The translations under genes were made by a program, and so were the position numbers. Positions 49,819-58,138 of a DNA stretch of 64,000 nucleotides are shown here, piece after piece. Under the pieces are notes generated by a model, which saw only the letters and a list, made by a program, of their open reading frames with translations, was not told the DNA's origin and searched no databases. Source of the stretch: Kribbella aluminosa (GTDB lineage: Bacteria; Actinomycetota; Actinomycetes; Propionibacteriales; Kribbellaceae); assembly GCF_017876295.1 (NCBI RefSeq), contig NZ_JAGINT010000002.1, positions 2,356,001-2,420,000 of the forward strand, given 5' to 3'. The first letter of the stretch is position 1, and the number at the start of each line of letters is the position of its first letter.

Positions 49819-49829
49819 CGCAGGTCCGC

Positions 49830-50822
49830 TCACCGCCGCGAGCTTGCCCGCTCGATCAGGCGGGCGCCGAGGGTGGTGGCCGTCGGCGGGCGCGTGGGGT
49901 CGGCGATCCTCGCCAGCAGGAGGCGGGCGGCGACGGCGCCCAGCTCGTACGCCGGTTGTGCGACCACCGTCAGCGGTGGATCGACCAAGGCGGCCCACGG
50001 GGCGTCGTCGAAGGTGACCAGGCCGACGTCGCGGCCGGCCCGGACACCACGTTCCTGCAGGGCCTGCAGCACTCCGACGGCCATCGCGTTGTTCGCGACG
50101 AGCAGCGCGTCCGGCGGCTCCGGTTGCGCGAGTAGGTCGAGCGCTGCCCGGTGTGCGCCGTCCGCCTTGAACTCGGTACGACGTACCAGCTTCGTCGTAC
50201 TCCGGCGCCCGGCCGCCCTCAACGCCTCCCGGTATCCGGCCAGCCGGTCGTCCGCGGTCCGTACCCCGGACGGCCCGGTGACACAGCCGATCCGTTCGTA
50301 GCCCTGGGCAACCAAATGTGCGGTCGCCTCGCGGGCGGCCGCGCGGGTGTCGACCAGCACCACGTCGCTGTCCGCACCGGGCAACGGCCGGTCCACCGCG
50401 ACGTACGCCGTACCCCGTGACACCAGCTTCGCGACCGACGACTCCGGCCCGCTCGGCGACAGGATCACCCCGGCGACCCGCTCCTGCAGCGCGACGTCGA
50501 GGTACCGGCGCTCCTTCGCCGCGCTCTCGTCGGAGTTGCACAGTACGACGGAGTACCCGACCTCGTGCGCGACGTCCTCGACCCCGCGGGCGATCGCGGT
50601 GAAGAACGGGTTCTCCACGTCGGAGATGATCAGCGCGACCACCGCGGCCTCCTGGCGGCGCAGGTTCCGCGCCGGGCCGTTCGGCTGGTACCCGAGCTCG
50701 GCGGCCGCGACCCGGACCCGCTCGGCGAGGCCGGGATCGACCGTCGGCTTCCCGTTCAGCGCCCGGGACACGGTCGCCGTGGACACCCCGGCGCGCGCGG
50801 CCACGTCGCTGACAGTCGGCAC
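49830..50822 (-). CDS. LacI-family repressor of the sugar ABC operon
   Basis: 330 residues. Helix-turn-helix TVSDVAARAGVSTATVSRAL (3-22), hinge GYQPNGPARNLRR, then the sugar-binding core: VALIISDVENPFFTAIARGV, VLVDTRAAAREATAHLV, PDALLVANNAMAVG and VGLVTFDDAPWA. GTG start with GGAAGG upstream. A near-palindrome at 50856-50872 in its own promoter matches the site at the ABC promoter, so it probably represses both until the sugar binds. Confidence 0.94.
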   Translation of the reverse strand: MPTVSDVAARAGVSTATVSRALNGKPTVDPGLAERVRVAAAELGYQPNGPARNLRRQEAAVVALIISDVENPFFTAIARGVEDVAHEVGYSVVLCNSDESAAKERRYLDVALQERVAGVILSPSGPESSVAKLVSRGTAYVAVDRPLPGADSDVVLVDTRAAAREATAHLVAQGYERIGCVTGPSGVRTADDRLAGYREALRAAGRRSTTKLVRRTEFKADGAHRAALDLLAQPEPPDALLVANNAMAVGVLQALQERGVRAGRDVGLVTFDDAPWAALVDPPLTVVAQPAYELGAVAARLLLARIADPTRPPTATTLGARLIERASSRR

Positions 50823-50855
50823 TCTGACTCCTTCCCTGACGGAACAGTAGCGGGA

Positions 50856-50872
50856 CGAGTAATGGATTACCC
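50856..50872. promoter_or_regulatory. LacI-family operator at the repressor promoter
   Basis: CGAGTAATGGATTACCC overlaps the -35/spacer of the likely leftward promoter (a TACTGT -10 on the minus strand at 50844-50849). It has a GTAATNNATTAC dyad core and matches the operator at 46000-46016 in reverse at 15 of 17 positions. Confidence 0.75.
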
Positions 50873-50940
50873 AGTGGTCTGTGGTGCACTTTACGTACGT
50901 AACCCTCGAGCCTTACCAGTGACATGAGAGGATCACCCGC

Positions 50941-52371
50941 GTGACTGCCTTGCCGAGTGTTTCGTACTCCATCACCGTTCGCCTCGAGGTGCCCGCGGGT
51001 GGCTCGACGGTGAGCAAGCTGACGACCGCGGTCGAGCAGGCCGGCGGTCTGGTCACCGCGCTCGACGTCACTGCCTCCGGCCACGAGCGGCTGCGGATCG
51101 ACGTCACCTGTGCCGCGGCCGACACCGAGCACGCCGGCCGTCTGGTCGAGGCGATGCGCGCCGTACCGGGCGTGGAGATCGGCCGGGTCTCGGACCGGAC
51201 CTTCCTGATGCACCTCGGCGGGAAGATCTCGATGGAGGCCAAGCACCCGATCCGTAACCGGGACGACCTCTCGATGATCTACACCCCAGGTGTCGCACGG
51301 GTCTGCCTGGCGATCGCGGCCAACCCCGAGGACGCCCGCCGGCTGACCATCAAGCGGAACAGCGTCGCGGTCGTCACCGACGGTTCCGCCGTACTGGGGC
51401 TCGGCAACATCGGCCCGAAGGCCGCACTGCCGGTGATGGAGGGCAAGGCCGCGCTGTTCAAGCGGTTCGCCGAGATCGACGCCTGGCCGCTGTGCCTGGA
51501 CACCCAGGACACCGAGGCGATCATCCAGGTGGTCAAGGCGATCGCTCCCGGGTTCGCCGGGATCAACCTGGAGGACATCTCCGCGCCGCGCTGCTTCGAG
51601 ATCGAGGCCCGGCTGCGTGAGGAGCTCGACATTCCGGTCTTCCACGACGACCAGCACGGTACGGCGGTCGTCGTGCTGGCGGCGCTGTTCAACGCGCTCC
51701 GCGTGGTCGGCAAGGACATCACGAACGTGCGGGTCGTGCTGTCCGGCGCCGGCGCGGCAGGTACGGCGATCCTCAAGCTGCTGCTCGCCGCGGGCCTGAA
51801 GGACGCGGTGGTCGCGGACATCGACGGCGTCATCCACACCGAGCGCGACGGCCTGTCGCCGGAGCTGCGCTGGATCGCCGAGAACACCAACGCGGCCAAG
51901 TACAGCGGCAACCTTAAGGGTGCGCTGGCCGGTGCCGACGTGTTCATCGGCGTCTCCGCGCCGAACATCCTGAACGGCGCCGACATCGCGACGATGAACG
52001 ACGACGCGATCGTGTTCGCGCTGGCCAACCCGACGCCCGAGGTCGACCCGGCCGAGGCCGGCGAGCACGCTGCCGTGGTGGCCACCGGCCGCAGCGACTA
52101 CCCGAACCAGATCAACAACGTGCTGGTCTTCCCCGGGGTGTTCCGCGGTCTGCTCGACGCGCAGTCGTCCAAGGTGTCGGTCGACATGGAGCTGGCCGCC
52201 GCGAAAGCGCTCGCCGGGGTGGTCACGGACGAGGAGCTGAACGCGACGTACATCGTGCCGAGCGTCTTCCACCCGGAGGTGCACACCCGGGTCGCCCACG
52301 CGGTCCGCGACGCAGCCGGCGGCAAGGCCCCCGCCCACGAGAACTTCCCGGACGACACCCCCGCCTTGTGA
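50941..52371 (+). CDS. Malic enzyme (decarboxylating malate dehydrogenase) with N-terminal ACT-like domain
   Basis: 476 residues. An ACT-like domain occupies about 1-85 (SITVRLEVPAGGSTVSKLTT). The malic core begins AKHPIRNRDDLSMIYTPGVA (catalytic Tyr), with the Lys in PVMEGKAALFKRF, metal ligands in NLEDISAPRCFEIE and FHDDQHGTA, and the nucleotide-binding GAGAAGTAI. IFALANPTPE is typical. It converts malate to pyruvate and CO2 with NAD(P). The ACT domain suggests allosteric control by an amino acid or acyl ligand (inference). GTG start with GAGAGG upstream. Confidence 0.94.
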   Translation: MTALPSVSYSITVRLEVPAGGSTVSKLTTAVEQAGGLVTALDVTASGHERLRIDVTCAAADTEHAGRLVEAMRAVPGVEIGRVSDRTFLMHLGGKISMEAKHPIRNRDDLSMIYTPGVARVCLAIAANPEDARRLTIKRNSVAVVTDGSAVLGLGNIGPKAALPVMEGKAALFKRFAEIDAWPLCLDTQDTEAIIQVVKAIAPGFAGINLEDISAPRCFEIEARLREELDIPVFHDDQHGTAVVVLAALFNALRVVGKDITNVRVVLSGAGAAGTAILKLLLAAGLKDAVVADIDGVIHTERDGLSPELRWIAENTNAAKYSGNLKGALAGADVFIGVSAPNILNGADIATMNDDAIVFALANPTPEVDPAEAGEHAAVVATGRSDYPNQINNVLVFPGVFRGLLDAQSSKVSVDMELAAAKALAGVVTDEELNATYIVPSVFHPEVHTRVAHAVRDAAGGKAPAHENFPDDTPAL

Positions 52372-52751
52372 CGGTCACCACGGAGAACACCTCACAGGTC
52401 TCGGTCTGGGTCTGGCGGATCGCGTTTGTCGGGGCGGTGGCGTTGCAGTTGTACGGCGTGTACGCGCCGCGTGAGGCCGGTCCGGATGTGGGCATCCCGC
52501 AGATCGACAAGGTCGCGCACTGCGTCCTGTTCGGTGCGGTGGCGTTCACCGGGCTGAAGGTCGGCCTGCCGGCCCGCTGGTTGCTCGGGGTGCTGGCCGC
52601 GAACGCGGTGGTCAGTGAGCTGGTGCAGCACTGGTTCCTGCCGCAGCGCGACGGCGACCCGTTCGACGCGCTCGCGGACCTGGCCGGGGTCGCGCTCGGC
52701 GCCTGGCTCGCGACATTGCGACGCCCGCGGGCAGCCCGCCGTACGCCATGA
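52368..52751 (+). CDS. VanZ-like membrane protein
   Basis: 127 residues with about four short hydrophobic helices. VanZ-family features are the IDKVAHCVLFGAVAFTGL segment (about 44-61) and the acidic end QRDGDPFDALADLAGVALG (about 95-113). It overlaps the malic enzyme by four bases (GTGA) and precedes the YqgE gene by seven bases. The function of VanZ-like proteins outside teicoplanin resistance is unclear. Confidence 0.8.
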   Translation: MTVTTENTSQVSVWVWRIAFVGAVALQLYGVYAPREAGPDVGIPQIDKVAHCVLFGAVAFTGLKVGLPARWLLGVLAANAVVSELVQHWFLPQRDGDPFDALADLAGVALGAWLATLRRPRAARRTP

Positions 52752-52758
52752 TGGAGAC

Positions 52759-53316
52759 ATGACGGTCTCGACCCTGACCGGATCGCTGCTGGTGGCGACT
52801 CCGTTGCTCGACGAGCCGCCGTTTCGCCGCTCGGTGATCCTGCTGCTGGACCACGACGACGACGGCGCGCTCGGGGTGGTGGTGAACCGGGCCGCGGACC
52901 TGTCCGTGGACCGGGTGCTGCCGAACTGGTCGACGGCCGTCGACGAGCCCGGCGTGCTGTTCATGGGCGGCCCGGTCGGCACCGACAGCGCGCTCGCGGT
53001 CGCCGAAGTGGACGCGGGCACCGACCCGCCCGGCTGGCGGGAGTGCTTCAGGCGGATCGGGCTGGTCGACCTCGACGTACCGCCGGAGCTGCTCGAGGGC
53101 GCGATCACCCGGATGCGGATCTTCGCCGGGTACGCCGGCTGGTCCAGCGGTCAGCTCGAGGGCGAGATCGCCGAAGGCGCCTGGTACGTCGTGGAGTCCG
53201 AGCCGGCCGACGTCTTCGGCCACGACCCGGACACCCTCTGGCGCCGGGTCCTCCGCCGCCAGACCGACCAGATGGCCTACGTCTCGACCTACCCCGACGA
53301 CCCGACGCAGAACTAG
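52759..53316 (+). CDS. yqgE: YqgE/AlgH-family protein
   Basis: 185 residues. N-terminal LTGSLLVATPLLDEPPFRRS, ILLLDHDDDGALGVVVNR, then LFMGGPVG and the final FAGYAGWSSGQLEGEIAEG (about 115-133) are diagnostic of the UPF0301 family. ATG 52759 has GGAG just upstream; the frame is open further upstream without homology. The role is unknown; the family is widespread in bacteria. Confidence 0.92.
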   Translation: MTVSTLTGSLLVATPLLDEPPFRRSVILLLDHDDDGALGVVVNRAADLSVDRVLPNWSTAVDEPGVLFMGGPVGTDSALAVAEVDAGTDPPGWRECFRRIGLVDLDVPPELLEGAITRMRIFAGYAGWSSGQLEGEIAEGAWYVVESEPADVFGHDPDTLWRRVLRRQTDQMAYVSTYPDDPTQN

Positions 53317-53595
53317 CTACTCGTCACCCTGGCCGCCGCCGTCGCCGTCGCCCGGGTTGAGGGAGTCCCAGATCTCCTTGCACTCCGGGCAGACCGGGAA
53401 ACGCTGCGGGTCGCGGCTCGGGACCCACACCTTGCCGCACAGCGCGACCACCGGCGTGCCCATCACCATCGCCTCGGTCAGCTTGTCCTTCGGCACGTAG
53501 TGCGAGAACCGCTCGTGATCGCCGGGCTCTGCGGGTGACGGCTTGGTCCGCTCGTCGACAACCGTCTCCGCGCCGGGGGTCAGCTGAGTACTCAT
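53317..53595 (-). CDS. DUF3039 protein
   Basis: 92 residues. The actinobacterial DUF3039 core is FSHYVPKDKLTEAMVMG, then VVALCGKVWVPSRDPQ and FPVCPECKEIW. The Cys in ALCGK and the CPEC pair could bind a metal. The tail is Gly/Asp-rich. ATG 53595 is chosen because upstream residues lack family similarity. It is convergent with YqgE with no gap. Function unknown; DUF3039 genes commonly neighbour this helicase type in actinobacteria (from memory of the family). Confidence 0.88.
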   Translation of the reverse strand: MSTQLTPGAETVVDERTKPSPAEPGDHERFSHYVPKDKLTEAMVMGTPVVALCGKVWVPSRDPQRFPVCPECKEIWDSLNPGDGDGGGQGDE

Positions 53596-53716
53596 ACCCC
53601 CGAGTGTAGGACGTGTCACCAGCCGATCCGGAACTTTTCCACAGCTCGGGGAATCCCGGGGCAACCCGGGGCAGATCGCGGCACCTTCTCTGACGTGACC
53701 GACCAAAGGAGGCAGT

Positions 53717-54289
53717 ATGAGTCTCGTGGAACCCATCCCGACCGAACCTGCGGTGCCTTGGCGCCCCGTTCAGCCGTTGACCAGGGACGACCTGGATCGG
53801 ATGCCCGATGACGGGCATCGGTACGAGCTCATCGACGGAGTGCTGATCGTGAGCCCCGCGCCAAAGCGCGTCCATCAGCACGCGTTGGGCAACCTGTACT
53901 ACCAGCTCAGGACACTCTGTCCGGCTGAGCTGACAGTTCTGTTCGCACCGTTCGACGTGGCACTGGCCGAAGACACCGTGATCCAACCCGACCTGCTGGT
54001 CGCACGAAGTGACGACTTCACCGAGCACGACCTCCCGGGGCCGCCGCTGCTTGCGGTCGAGGTGTTGTCGCCGAGCACCCGCCGGTTCGACCTCATGCTC
54101 AAGTGGTCGCGGTACGAGGCGGCGGGGTGTCAGGCGTACTGGGTGGTGGATCCCGACACGCCGAGTCTGATCGCGTGGGAACTGCGGGACGGCGCATATG
54201 TGCAGGTCGCGAAGGTCACCGGCGACGAGGCGGCCCACCTGACGAGTCCGTTCGGCGTGACGGTGGTGCCTGCGGATCTGATCTCGTAA
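53717..54289 (+). CDS. Uma2-family putative restriction-endonuclease-fold protein
   Basis: 190 residues. The PD-(D/E)XK-like core has YELIDGVLIVSPAPKRVHQH (about 36-55), VIQPDLLVARSDD, LLAVEVLSPSTRRFD and GCQAYWVVDPDTPSL. This is the Uma2/DUF820 pattern. The family is abundant in soil and aquatic bacteria but its role is unknown. ATG preceded by AAAGGAGG. It sits between the divergent DUF3039 gene and the helicase. Confidence 0.88.
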   Translation: MSLVEPIPTEPAVPWRPVQPLTRDDLDRMPDDGHRYELIDGVLIVSPAPKRVHQHALGNLYYQLRTLCPAELTVLFAPFDVALAEDTVIQPDLLVARSDDFTEHDLPGPPLLAVEVLSPSTRRFDLMLKWSRYEAAGCQAYWVVDPDTPSLIAWELRDGAYVQVAKVTGDEAAHLTSPFGVTVVPADLIS

Positions 54290-54347
54290 CGGATCTCGGG
54301 TAACCTTCCTGCCCGGCACACTGTCGACTTCGGGGGAGTAGCTGTCT

Positions 54348-56150
54348 GTGGATTCGCACGTGCCGGCCAATTCTGCTGTCCTGCCGCCGGCCTACCCGGA
54401 CCGGGCGGCGTGGGGTACCGCGAGCAAGCTGCGAGCCTGGCAGGCCGAGGCGCTGCAGCTGTACCTCGACAGCAACCCGCGGGACTTCCTCGCGGTCGCG
54501 ACGCCGGGCGCCGGTAAGACGACGTTCGCGCTGACGGTGGCCGCCGAGCTGCTGCACCGGCGGCAGATCGAGCGGATCACGGTGGTGACGCCGACCGAGC
54601 ACCTCAAGACCCAGTGGGCCGATGCGGCGGACCGGGCCGGAATCGCGATCGACCCCGCGTTCGCCGGGCGTCGCGGCAAGACCAACAAGGACTTCCAGGG
54701 CGTCGCGGTGACGTACGCCGGTGTCGCCGTGAACCCGCTGGCCTTCCGGGTCCGGACCGAGCGGTTCAAGACGCTGGTGATCCTCGACGAGGTGCACCAC
54801 GGCGGTGACGCGCTGAGCTGGGGAGACGGCGTCCGCGAGGCGTTCGAGCCCGCCGCGCGCCGGCTCTGCCTGACCGGTACGCCGTTCCGCAGCGACGACA
54901 ACCCGATCCCGTTCGTCACCTACGAAGAGGCCCACGACGGGGTCGCCCGGAGCAAGGCGGACTACTCGTACGGGTACGGTCGCGCGCTGGAGGACCACGT
55001 CGTACGGCCGGTGATCTTCATGTCGTACTCCGGGGAGATGCGCTGGCGGACCAAGGCCGGGGACGAGGTCGCCGCGCGGCTGGGCGAGCCGCTGACGAAG
55101 GACCTGACCGCGCAGGCGCTGCGGACCGCGCTGGACCCGACCGGTGAGTGGATGGGCGCGGTGCTGGCGGCCGCGGACAAGCGGCTGACCGAGGTACGGC
55201 GGCACATGCCGGACGCCGGCGCGCTGGTGATCTCGGGCGACCAGAACACGGCCCGCGCGTACGCGAAGACGCTGCGGGAGATCACCGGGGAGTCGCCGAC
55301 CGTGGTGCTGTCGGACGAGAAGGCGGCGAGCAAGAAGATCGCCAAGTTCTCCGAGGACGAGTCGCGCTGGATGGTCGCGGTCCGGATGGTGTCCGAGGGC
55401 GTCGACGTACCGCGGCTTGCGGTCGGTGTGTACGCGACGCCGACGTCGACGCCGCTGTTCTTCGCCCAGGCCGTCGGACGGTTCGTCCGGGCCCGCAAGC
55501 GTGGGGAGACGGCCTCGGTGTTCGTGCCGTCGGTGACCCGGCTGCTCGGGTTCGCGGCCGAGATGGAGGTCGAGCGCGACCATGTCCTCGGCCGCAAGAA
55601 GAGCAACGAGGACGGCGACATCTTCGCCCTCGAGGACGACCTGCTGAAGCAGGCGAACCAGGCCGAGGGCGCCAGCGACGAGCTCGAGGGGAACTTCGAG
55701 GCGCTCGGGTCGGACGCGAGCTTCGACCGGGTCGTGTTCGACGGCGGCGACTACGGCACCGGCGGCGACAACGCGTCCGACGAGGAGCTGGACTTCCTCG
55801 GGCTGCCCGGTCTGCTGGAGCCGGACCAGGTCCGCGAGCTGCTGCACAAGCGGCAGCAGAAGTCGCTCGCCGCCCAGAAGCTAGCCACACAGAAGAAGGC
55901 CCAACGTCCGGAAGATCGCGAGGACCCGACGCCGACCGAGCTGGCCACGCACGAGCAGATCGCGCTGCTCCGCCGCGAGCTGAACAGCCTGGTCGCGGCC
56001 TGGCACCACCGCACCGGCCAGCCGCACGGCGTCATCCACAACGACCTGCGCCGCAAGCTCGGCGGTCCGGCCGCGGCGCACGCCTCGTCGATCCAGCTCA
56101 AGGAGCGGATCGAGCTGATCCGCGACTGGGCCACCCAGCGCCGCGCCTGA
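54348..56150 (+). CDS. DEAD/DEAH-box superfamily 2 helicase
   Basis: 600 residues. Walker A in ATPGAGKTTFAL (about 50-61), motif II DEVHH, motif III LTGTPFRSD, motif V RMVSEGVDVPRL and motif VI QAVGRFVRARK. The first 200 residues resemble type III restriction/UvrB-like ATPase lobes. A C-terminal acidic linker and a helical region (RREL...AAWHHRTGQPHGVIHNDLRRKLGG, about 540-575) are specific to the actinobacterial group. GTG start behind GGGGGAG at a rather long spacing. It probably acts in DNA repair or RNA metabolism. Confidence 0.9.
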   Translation: MDSHVPANSAVLPPAYPDRAAWGTASKLRAWQAEALQLYLDSNPRDFLAVATPGAGKTTFALTVAAELLHRRQIERITVVTPTEHLKTQWADAADRAGIAIDPAFAGRRGKTNKDFQGVAVTYAGVAVNPLAFRVRTERFKTLVILDEVHHGGDALSWGDGVREAFEPAARRLCLTGTPFRSDDNPIPFVTYEEAHDGVARSKADYSYGYGRALEDHVVRPVIFMSYSGEMRWRTKAGDEVAARLGEPLTKDLTAQALRTALDPTGEWMGAVLAAADKRLTEVRRHMPDAGALVISGDQNTARAYAKTLREITGESPTVVLSDEKAASKKIAKFSEDESRWMVAVRMVSEGVDVPRLAVGVYATPTSTPLFFAQAVGRFVRARKRGETASVFVPSVTRLLGFAAEMEVERDHVLGRKKSNEDGDIFALEDDLLKQANQAEGASDELEGNFEALGSDASFDRVVFDGGDYGTGGDNASDEELDFLGLPGLLEPDQVRELLHKRQQKSLAAQKLATQKKAQRPEDREDPTPTELATHEQIALLRRELNSLVAAWHHRTGQPHGVIHNDLRRKLGGPAAAHASSIQLKERIELIRDWATQRRA

Positions 56151-56154
56151 GATC

Positions 56155-56217
56155 GCCCCTGATGGGCTGGGGGCCCAGCACCCCGCCCGAGGTGCTGGGC
56201 CTCAGTCCATCAGGGGC
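56155..56217. terminator. Two-part hairpin terminator between convergent helicase and glucanase genes
   Basis: Outer stem GCCCCTGATGG (56155-56165) with CCATCAGGGGC (56207-56217); inner stem GCCCAGCACC (56173-56182) with GGTGCTGGGC (56191-56200). The outer arm includes the stop codon of the leftward glucanase gene, so it serves both directions. Confidence 0.85.
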
Positions 56218-56959
56218 GGTAGACCCGCACGTAGTCGATCTGCATCGACTCCGACGTCACGGTGGGTGGGATCTTCCCGTACACGAACAGGTCCAGGATC
56301 AGCGCGTCGCCGGTCCCGGCGTACGCGCCCTGGCGGCAGATCTCCTTGCCGTCGACATACCAAACCGTATGGTCTGGTCCCAGCTGCTCGGCGATCGTGT
56401 GCCAGTCGGTGGTGAGGTCGGCCGGCGCCTGGTACGTGCAGCTGCCGCCGGGGGCCTGGTGGTTGGTGAGGTACAGGGCCTGGTGGTTGTCGCTGTAGAA
56501 CTCGTACGTGTCCTGCTCGTTCGAACCGTTGCCGTTCCAGGTCCACGTCGACGGCCAGAAACCCTTGGCCGACGGGAGTTTCAGCCGCGTCTCGACGTAG
56601 TCGCCGGGCTGGACGGCGAAGGACTTCGACGGCTCGTGCCCGCATGCCTGGCCGGTGGTGATCAGCGCGCCCGACCACTCGTAGCCCGGCGCCGGGTTGT
56701 TCTTCGTGGCGGTCATCGTCAGCTTGCCGTCGCGCACCGACAGCGCGTCCCAGGTGTGCCACTCGAGCTGGTCGTTGCCCTTGTTGCCCAGGCACTGGTC
56801 GCCTTCGGCGTTCGAGTGGATCGCCCACTTCGTCCGGTCGATCGCCGTACCGTCGAACTCGTCGGCGAACACCAGCTTCCCCGGCTCGGCCGCGTCTGCT
56901 GCGCGCAGTGGAACGACGAGCAACCCGAGCACCACCACGGCCGTAAGTAACTTACGCAT
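56210..56959 (-). CDS. Secreted GH16 beta-glucanase
   Basis: 249 residues. Signal peptide MRKLLTAVVVLGLLVVPL, cleaved near ADAAEPG. The GH16 jelly roll: KLVFADEFDGTAIDRTKW, then the catalytic EQDTYE (ExDxxE, about residues 139-144 of GSNEQDTYEFY) and WHTIAEQLGPDHTVWYVDGK. The usual ExDxxE spacing is kept, so it should be active on beta-1,3/1,4-glucan or a related glycan. A 7-bp hairpin (56972-56990) lies in the leader directly before the GAGAGGG ribosome site. Confidence 0.9.
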   Translation of the reverse strand: MRKLLTAVVVLGLLVVPLRAADAAEPGKLVFADEFDGTAIDRTKWAIHSNAEGDQCLGNKGNDQLEWHTWDALSVRDGKLTMTATKNNPAPGYEWSGALITTGQACGHEPSKSFAVQPGDYVETRLKLPSAKGFWPSTWTWNGNGSNEQDTYEFYSDNHQALYLTNHQAPGGSCTYQAPADLTTDWHTIAEQLGPDHTVWYVDGKEICRQGAYAGTGDALILDLFVYGKIPPTVTSESMQIDYVRVYRP

Positions 56960-56971
56960 CAGGCAACCCTC

Positions 56972-56990
56972 TCCGTCGGAAAACGACGGA
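56972..56990 (-). promoter_or_regulatory. Leader hairpin before the glucanase ribosome site
   Basis: TCCGTCG (56972-56978) and CGACGGA (56984-56990) form a perfect 7-bp stem with a 5-nt loop, immediately 5' of GAGAGGG in the minus-strand message. It may stabilise the message or tune initiation. Confidence 0.4.
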
Positions 56991-57101
56991 TCAAACAGTC
57001 GCTTGATCAGGGCTTGGTTGTCAACTCCTGTATCCAGGGAGTGCCGGTCCCAGGGTCGGCTCGCTCTGCCTCGGGCGGCCTGGGGGACGGAGGTTGGCGG
57101 C

Positions 57102-57566
57102 ATGAACACGAACAAGGTCGCGCTCGTCACGGGCGCCAACAAGGGCATCGGCATCGAGATCGCACGGCAGCTGGGGGAGCGCGGGTTCATCGTGCTGGCC
57201 GGATCGCGGGACGCGGACCGTGGTGCGGTCGCGACGAAGGAGCTGGTTGCCGAGGGCCTCGACGTGGTCGCGCTGCCGGTGGAGGTGACGGATCCGGAGT
57301 CGCGGATGTCGACGGTGCTGACGCTCGGGTACAACTCGTCGAAGGCGGCCGTGAACATGGTGACGGTAATGCTCGCCAGCGAACTGCGCGGCACCGGCAT
57401 CCTGGTCAACGCCGCCGACCCCGGCAACTGCGCCACGGACATGGGCGGCTGGACCGCGGCGCGCACACCTGCGCAGGGTGCGGCCGTCGCGGTAGGGCTG
57501 GCGACGCTGGACGCCGACGGCCCCACCGGCCAGGTGTACGCCGAAGAAGGCCGCCCGCCCTGGTAA
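57102..57566 (+). pseudogene. Short-chain dehydrogenase with a large internal deletion
   Basis: 154 codons instead of about 240. The cofactor motif TGANKGIG and the first beta-alpha units are present, then the protein jumps from PVEVTDPESRMS to LTLGYNSSKAAVNMVTV. The NNAG motif and the catalytic Ser strand are missing, while YxxxK and the C-terminal NAADPGNCATDMGG and GPTGQVYAEEGRPPW remain. The frame is kept across the junction, so it is an in-frame deletion of about 80 codons. It is probably catalytically dead. ATG has GGAGG upstream. Confidence 0.8.
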
Positions 57567-57575
57567 ACCGGTGGG

Positions 57576-58124
57576 TCAGACGATGGCGCCGGACCAGGCC
57601 AGGGCTTGTTTGAGGAGCTGGCCGCGGCCGCCCTCGAGGTCGTTGAGGAGGCTCGGCGCCAGGGCCTCCTCCGGGGTCAGCCAGGTGAGCTCCAGCGCGT
57701 CCTGGCGCGGGTTGCACTCGCCGGTGACCGGTACGACGTACACCAGCGCGACCGCGTGCTGCCGCGGGTCGTGCAGCGGGGTCATCCCGGGGAACGGGAA
57801 GTACTCCGCGATCGTCACCGGGACCAGCGACGCGGGCAGCCGCGGGAACGCCGCCGGCCCGAGGTCCTTCTCGATGTTGCGCTGCAGCGCGTCGCGGATC
57901 GACTCGTTGTGCATCACGCGGCCCGACACCAGAGTGCGGATGATCTCGCCGGTCGCGGGTGAGGTGCGCAGCAGCACCCCGATGTGCTCGATCTGGCCCA
58001 GCGTGTCGACCCGGGCGGGGACGGCCTCGACGTACAGGATCGGCACCCGCGTCCGGGTCTCGGCGAGCGCGAACTCGGACAGCCAACCGGGATTCGGGTC
58101 AGGCGTTTGCAACGACGACGTCAT
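57576..58124 (-). CDS. Nudix-like DUF4916 protein
   Basis: 182 residues. The actinobacterial DUF4916 pattern is GWLSEFALAETRTRVPILYV (about 13-32), IGVLLRTSPATGEIIRTLVSG and VALVYVVPVTGECNPRQDAL followed by ELTWLTPEEAL. The Nudix box is degenerate, so hydrolase activity is uncertain. ATG 58124 is chosen because the longer frame to 58601 overlaps the AraC gene. Convergent with the SDR remnant. Confidence 0.83.
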   Translation of the reverse strand: MTSSLQTPDPNPGWLSEFALAETRTRVPILYVEAVPARVDTLGQIEHIGVLLRTSPATGEIIRTLVSGRVMHNESIRDALQRNIEKDLGPAAFPRLPASLVPVTIAEYFPFPGMTPLHDPRQHAVALVYVVPVTGECNPRQDALELTWLTPEEALAPSLLNDLEGGRGQLLKQALAWSGAIV

Positions 58125-58138
58125 GAGCACATCTTTGC

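Noticed and set aside
49798-52338. 846-codon minus-strand frame across the LacI and malic enzyme genes
   Set aside because: It is out of frame with the LacI gene and opposite the malic enzyme; no motifs.
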